A DNA stretch of 64,000 bases from Musa acuminata AAA Group (lineage: Eukaryota; Streptophyta; Magnoliopsida; Zingiberales; Musaceae): NCBI RefSeq assembly GCF_036884655.1, contig NC_088345.1, positions 26,391,501 to 26,455,500 on the forward strand. Reading direction: 5' to 3'. The translations under genes were made by a program, and so were the position numbers. Below are positions 59,311-64,000 of the stretch, piece after piece. The stretch's first letter is position 1. Every line of letters begins with the position of its first letter. The notes below the pieces were generated by a model. The model did no database searches. It was not told the origin of the DNA and saw only the letters and a program-made list of their open reading frames with translations.

Positions 59311-60004
59311 ATATTCGGAAAGATCTGAACTTAGACACTCGTTCGTAAAAGCGCAGAAGGCAGTTTGCAGTTATAAATGGAATCAAAACGTAAACGTAAA
59401 CTGCAAAGAAGCTCGTTCGTAAAAGCGCAGAAGACAGTTTGCAGTTATAAATAGAATCAAAACGTAAATGTAAACTGCAATGTAAAGATCGTACGAAAAC
59501 ACCGATTTACGTCTGAATGCAGATTCGTAAAGATCAGAACTTAGAAACTTGTTCGTAAAAGCGCAGAGAGCAGTAGCTATGTAGGAGGTTTGCAGTAATG
59601 ATAAAGTGCTCAAAATAAAAGCAAACCAGAGATTTAGAGTGGTTCAGTCAATCTTGACCTACTCCACTTTTGGCTTCCTCCACCGATGAGGTCACCGACG
59701 TCAACTAGAGGCATTCTTTCAATAGGCGAAGGCCAACCACCCTCTAAGAAATTCACTCCTTTTAGTGGGCTTAGGAGACAACCCTTATAGAAGTTTTCTC
59801 TCCTCTCTTTACAACTCAAACTTTGAAGAACAGAAAGAGGAGAACTTTTGGACTTTACACAAATTTGAGCTCTTAGAATCACAGAAAAGATTAAGAATTC
59901 GGTGTAGGTCTATATCTTTTCAGTGCTGAATGGGTGGGGTATTTATAGGCCCCAACCCAGTTCAAATTTGGAGCTCAAAACGATCAAATCCCGGAATTCC
60001 GGGA

Positions 60005-60300
60005 TCAGGCAGTTGCACCTCCTGACTGGGGCGGTTGCACTGCCTGGCAGAGCTCGAAGACTGAGCCTTTGGGCGGTGCCACCTCTGTCAGGGGTGGTTG
60101 CACCTCTCTGCCAGAGCTCGAAGACCGAGCTCAGGCGGTTGCACCGCCTGACTGGAGAGGTTGCACCGCCTGACTGGAGAGGTTGCACCGCCTGGCAGAG
60201 CTCGAAACTTGAGCTCTGGCGGTGCTACCTCCTGACAGAGTAGGTTGCACCGCCCAGTCTCGTTGGGAGACATAGCCTGGGCGGTTGCACCTCCCACAGC
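60005..60300. repeat. GC-rich palindromic boxes in this LTR
   Basis: GGCGGTTGCACCGCC-like boxes with GAGCTCGAAGACTGAGC spacers; fewer units than at 27700-28310. Confidence 0.85.
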
Positions 60301-60818
60301 AACCTGGGTCCGAATGGGTTGAACCATTCGACCCAATTTGAGTTCTTCAGGGGCCCAATTGCCTCAGGATTAAGCTAATGGGATCACCTCCCATTTCTAA
60401 CTTAATTAAAGTGCTAACTACGATTATTTCCTAAGACATATTCTGCAGCTTGCTTCGGTGCGTCACTCGCTTCTTCCGGCGAGTTTTCGGTGAACTTCCA
60501 TCGATCATCCGATGAACCCTCGGTGATACTCCTACGGACTTCTGGCAAACTCCTGGACTGCGACGATCCACTTGGCAAGTTCCGACGAGCTCCTTTGGCA
60601 AGCTTCTGGACTTCTCGGATTTGTTCCTGTAGAACCTCCGACGATTGTCCGAACTTCCGTCGAGCTCTCGAACTTCCAACGTGATCATTTTCATGACTCC
60701 GGCGCAACTCCTGCTCCATGTCTTACTTTCATCGTAGTTAATCCTGCACACTTATCTCAACACATACATTAGACAACAAATGACAATTGACTTCATCATC
60801 AAAATCCGAGATTCAACA

Positions 60819-61680
60819 ATCTCCCCCTTTTTTATGATGACAATCAATTGATAATGGAGTTAACCTTAACTCCCCCTATCTATATGCCATACTTCTTGAA
60901 TTTAAAACTTTATAAATTCAAGAGACATATTCCCATCATGATTCCTATCATAATGTATCTCTTTGAAGATGATGTCAAGGCTTGACATACATTTTCAAAT
61001 TTAACAAATTTGAATGATGGTTATTGTAGCAATTCATCATATTGTAAGATATCGACATGTAAAGCTGTGAAGCAAGATTTTGATATCATTACATGATGTA
61101 CACATTTCGAATATTTTAGCAAGTGTAGCATTGCATCACATGGTAAGATATCAGTTCGTACGATGCAAATTTTTGTTTGATATCTTGATACAGGGCATAT
61201 GGCAATCATATATTTCTTGGTGATGCAAGTATGGCCTAATCATAGCATCAGTGATAGCAATCATATCAACATTAGTAATAGCAACCATATCAATTCATAT
61301 TTTTCTCCCCCTTTGTCATCAACAAAAAGCATGGTAGCATTATCAAAAAGCATGGTAGATGTGATTCCAGCAGGTTATCAAGCACATAAGGGAAGGCATG
61401 ACACATATAATACTTTGAATATCTCTTCTCCTTGTTATGTTATAGTTCGTTGCTTGAAGGAGGAAACTCATTTTTCAAAAAGTTTTCATAAGAGTATATA
61501 GGAAAATCCTATTTTTAGCATTCAAACCGAAAATAAGATGAACTTCTTACATGCATTCGGATATGAGTAAGCTACTGACTTTCAAAAACATTTGTCACAT
61601 AATTTCCAACATGTTATTTGATCAAGTGATACCAAGGCATGTAATAGTAATCAATAACGTCCGAAAAATAATTTTAACTA
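60819..61680 (-). mobile_element. Polypurine tract and partial internal region (truncated)
   Basis: Starts with the minus-strand polypurine tract at 60819-60835 and contains another TTTGTCATCAAC-linked purine box near 61301-61330. Aligns with 29161-30434 in outline, then stops at about 61680, where foreign sequence begins. Confidence 0.75.
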
Positions 61681-62508
61681 GTTTACAGTGGGCTTGCGGC
61701 TGAAGGGGCTGGCTGCCAACAGGCAGAGGTACCGCAGGGCAGTGGCGCCTGCGGTTGCTACTCACACGGGGTGACGCACCGCAGGGCAGTGACACCTATG
61801 GTCGCTACTCCCGTGGGTAAAAACCCTAGCGAGGTAGCACTGCCTATGGGCGCAACGCTACCCACGGGGGCAACACCACCCACGGGGGCAATACCACCCA
61901 CGGGGGCGCCCACCTGTAGGGGCGGTGCCCCGGCCCCGTTGCACTTGTCGCCGCCGGTAGGGTGGTGGCGGCAGCAGTACAGTGAAAAGGGAGAGGGGCT
62001 TAGGGTTTTTGGGAAAAAGATAGTTTTGCCCTTGTGAATTTGAGAAATTCTAGTTTGTCTTTTGTCCAAATTATGAAAATATCCTTATAAATTCAAAAAT
62101 TCCCTATATATCCCTGATTTCATAAAATACTAATTAATTAAAAAGTTTAGTTGATTATTATTTTTATCATTATCTAGTAGTCCTATATGATGATGATTAT
62201 TTATACATGTGATGTATGATGTGTGGACGGATGATCATGGACCATGTGATGTGTGTACTTGTGATTATTATTATTGGGGTCTGCGAGCCTCCATTATATT
62301 TCTCGTTTATTGTCGAGCCTGCGTGCCTATTATTAAGTTGTAATCACATGAAGAGGCGCAACGAGAGTATGGATGCGATAGCGGGACCCACGAGACGGAC
62401 GATCGCGATGCAGGAAGATGCATCGAGATGTCGACAGAATCGACAAGGACGAGATGGACGATTACAGGGCATGGAGATGCACCATTGCACACATAGATCT
62501 TGATGTGA

Positions 62509-62540
62509 GTGATTAGGCCTACTGGCTTGGGCCTAATCAC
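62509..62540 (+). other. Leader hairpin, second copy
   Basis: GTGATTAGGCC and GGCCTAATCAC arms as at 20303-20334, with a changed loop. Confidence 0.75.
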
Positions 62541-62773
62541 ATTAGGTTGTGGTCCATGATCATCTAGTGTGATTGCTTATACACATACTAGAAATGTATA
62601 TATATTTGCATGCGATGTAGATATATATTAAATATGTATATGTGTGACATGTCATATTAGGAGATCAAATCATAGAAACATCTCCTTCGATAATATTAAA
62701 TCGGTAAATGTGAGGCAATTAGATTGACCCACGTGGCCTTCCATTGTTATAAGGAGGAACCGATTCCCGGTGT

Positions 62774-63085
62774 AGGTTGAGTTGGTCGAGTCCCTCGAGA
62801 CTCACCTATATCACGATTCGCTATATTGCTTACGACATAGAGATGTCACCAGTGACCTGAGGACATGGTATGCTTGGTCGAGTCCCTTGAGGGTATATCA
62901 TCAAATCAGACTCATCTGGTAACGAAGGTGTTGACTTAATCGAGCATCATGGTTGGTCGAGTCCCTCGAGACCATGGTGATTCGGAGGTCGAACAGGATG
63001 GGAATCACAAGGAGTTGTGATCGGCAAGAGTTGCCTACCTTTTAGGCTTAGTGTGATTGGTTGAGTCCCTCGAGGTTACACTAAG
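62774..63085 (+). promoter_or_regulatory. Array of four stem-loops, second copy
   Basis: Hairpins at about 62774-62807, 62865-62901, 62948-62976 and 63047-63085. Base changes relative to the first copy keep or improve pairing: in the fourth stem TTACACTAAG replaces TTATACTAAG (G-U becomes G-C), and in the fourth loop TGAG replaces CGAG (a U-G pair is kept). Confidence 0.7.
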
Positions 63086-63270
63086 ACGCTGATTGGATTC
63101 TAATCCCCACTAGAAGTCTACCGGAGACTTCCGTTTCACATGCTGAGGGTGTCGCGTGACTCGTTAGTAAAATAGTGGGAGCATATTAAGATAGAAGTCC
63201 ATATCTTGATAGTTTATTTCTTGTAAAATCTGCATGTTATTCATTTCTACTGCATCTTTATTTTTAAAAA

Positions 63271-64000
63271 ATGTCGCTTTCAAATCCCTTACGTGGCATA
63301 CTTGATGTCAACTGCCTCACTGGTCCAAATTATATGGATTGGCTCCGTAACTTGAGAATTGTTCTTACGGCGGAGAAAATCGTGTACGTCCTTGATACAG
63401 TGATGCCTACGCCCGAAGAAGGGGCAAGCGAGGATGAGATCGCTCGCTACGTGAAGTACATTGATGACTCCACTCTTGCTTAGTGCTATATGTTAGACTC
63501 TATGACTCCTGAGTTATAGAGACAATATGAAAAGGTGGATGCCAGATTCATTCTCCTACATGTCCGCAAATTGTTTGAGGTATAGGGAAGGACTCAACGA
63601 TATGAGATATCCAAGAGCCTCTTCCGCGCTCTAGGATGATTGAGGGGACACTGGTTCAGAACTATGTCCTAAAGATGATTGAGTGGATAGAGAAACTCAC
63701 AGGTCTAGGAATGGTCCTAAAGGATAACTTGTGTGTGGACATTGTGCTTTAATCCCTACCAGATTCCTTTTCACAGTTCATAATGAATTTTAATATGAAC
63801 AAGCTTGAGGTGACTCTCCCAAAGCTCCTCAATATGTTGAGGGAGGTAGAGAGTACTATTAAGAAAGAGAAGTCAGTTCTCTACACTAGTGAGACCAGAA
63901 AGAAAAGGAAAGCAGAAAGGTCCCTTAAGAAGGGAAAGGACAAGGGCAGACTAGGTAAAGCAAAGGTTGCTAAGAAAGACCTAGCAAAGGACAAAGGCTA
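63271..64000 (+). pseudogene. Copia gag of the second element B copy (runs off the window)
   Basis: Starts MSLSNPLRGILDVNCLTGPN and matches 21064-21793. Stops after DDSTLA (63481), within MTPEL-stop-RQ, after LFEV and elsewhere make it non-functional. The window ends in the lysine-rich part before the zinc knuckle. Confidence 0.85.

Larger units (their letters stand above)
58971..60818 (-). mobile_element. 3' LTR of a truncated relative of the young gag-only element
   Basis: 1848 bp, TGTTATG..ATTCAACA, same plan as 26711-29160: poly-G tract, minisatellite, TATAAATAC on the minus strand near 59940, and a shorter GC-box array (60005-60300). Followed by the polypurine tract. More diverged than the two LTRs of the young element. 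Confidence 0.85.
61681..63270 (+). mobile_element. Leader of a second Tork-like element B copy
   Basis: GC-rich start (to about 62000), then close similarity to 19830-21063. No LTR or primer site precedes it; its 5' end was lost at the junction near 61680. Confidence 0.8.

Overview
The window is nuclear DNA of a flowering plant. It holds one intron-rich host gene set among stacked LTR retrotransposons. Gene structure (GT-AG introns, a 9.2-kb intron), tRNA-iMet primer sites and 5-bp target duplications all fit this. The style of the repeats (Sirevirus-like Copia, hAT fragments with a GC-rich interior) suggests a monocot, perhaps near banana (Musaceae), but that is a guess. There is no bacterial, organellar or rRNA/tRNA gene content.

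1-5.4 kb: decayed minus-strand Ty3/Gypsy DNA in an internal-LTR-internal-LTR order, with RT lost, a small inversion and two partial pol copies. 5.4-37.8 kb: a nest up to five levels deep. A diverged long Gypsy-type LTR (about 5.8-7.3 and 36.9-37.8 kb) holds a gag-only Sirevirus-like element (7296-36905). Its 3' LTR holds a second long LTR of the same type (11790-36286, perfect TSD AATGA). That in turn holds (a) a chimeric insertion 14321-26230 (LTR and gag of a Sirevirus-like family, with its own nested solo LTR, fused to a Tork/Tnt1-like Copia element with full but broken pol) and (b) a young complete gag-only element on the minus strand (26711-35543, perfect TSD GATAT).

37.8-40.1 kb: AT-rich DNA with no recognised gene. 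40.1-56.9 kb, minus strand: the one host gene, an alpha/beta-hydrolase (acid-lipase-like) of 718 codons in nine coding exons. All exon phases agree, so it appears intact. Its introns hold a miniature Copia-type element, a tandem LTR array with short internal domains, a non-autonomous hAT element with a perfect 8-bp TSD, and GC-rich dispersed repeats.

57-59 kb: upstream DNA with a microsatellite. 58.97-61.68 kb: a truncated minus-strand relative of the young gag-only element. 61.68-64 kb: a second copy of the Tork-like leader and gag, running off the end of the window.

The most unusual feature is in the leader of the Tork-like element. Four stem-loops share one apical sequence but have different stems, and pairing is kept in both copies of the leader (20567-20878 and 62774-63085). 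A second point of interest is the gag-only (TR-GAG-like) family, which shares one gag end-point in two separate elements.
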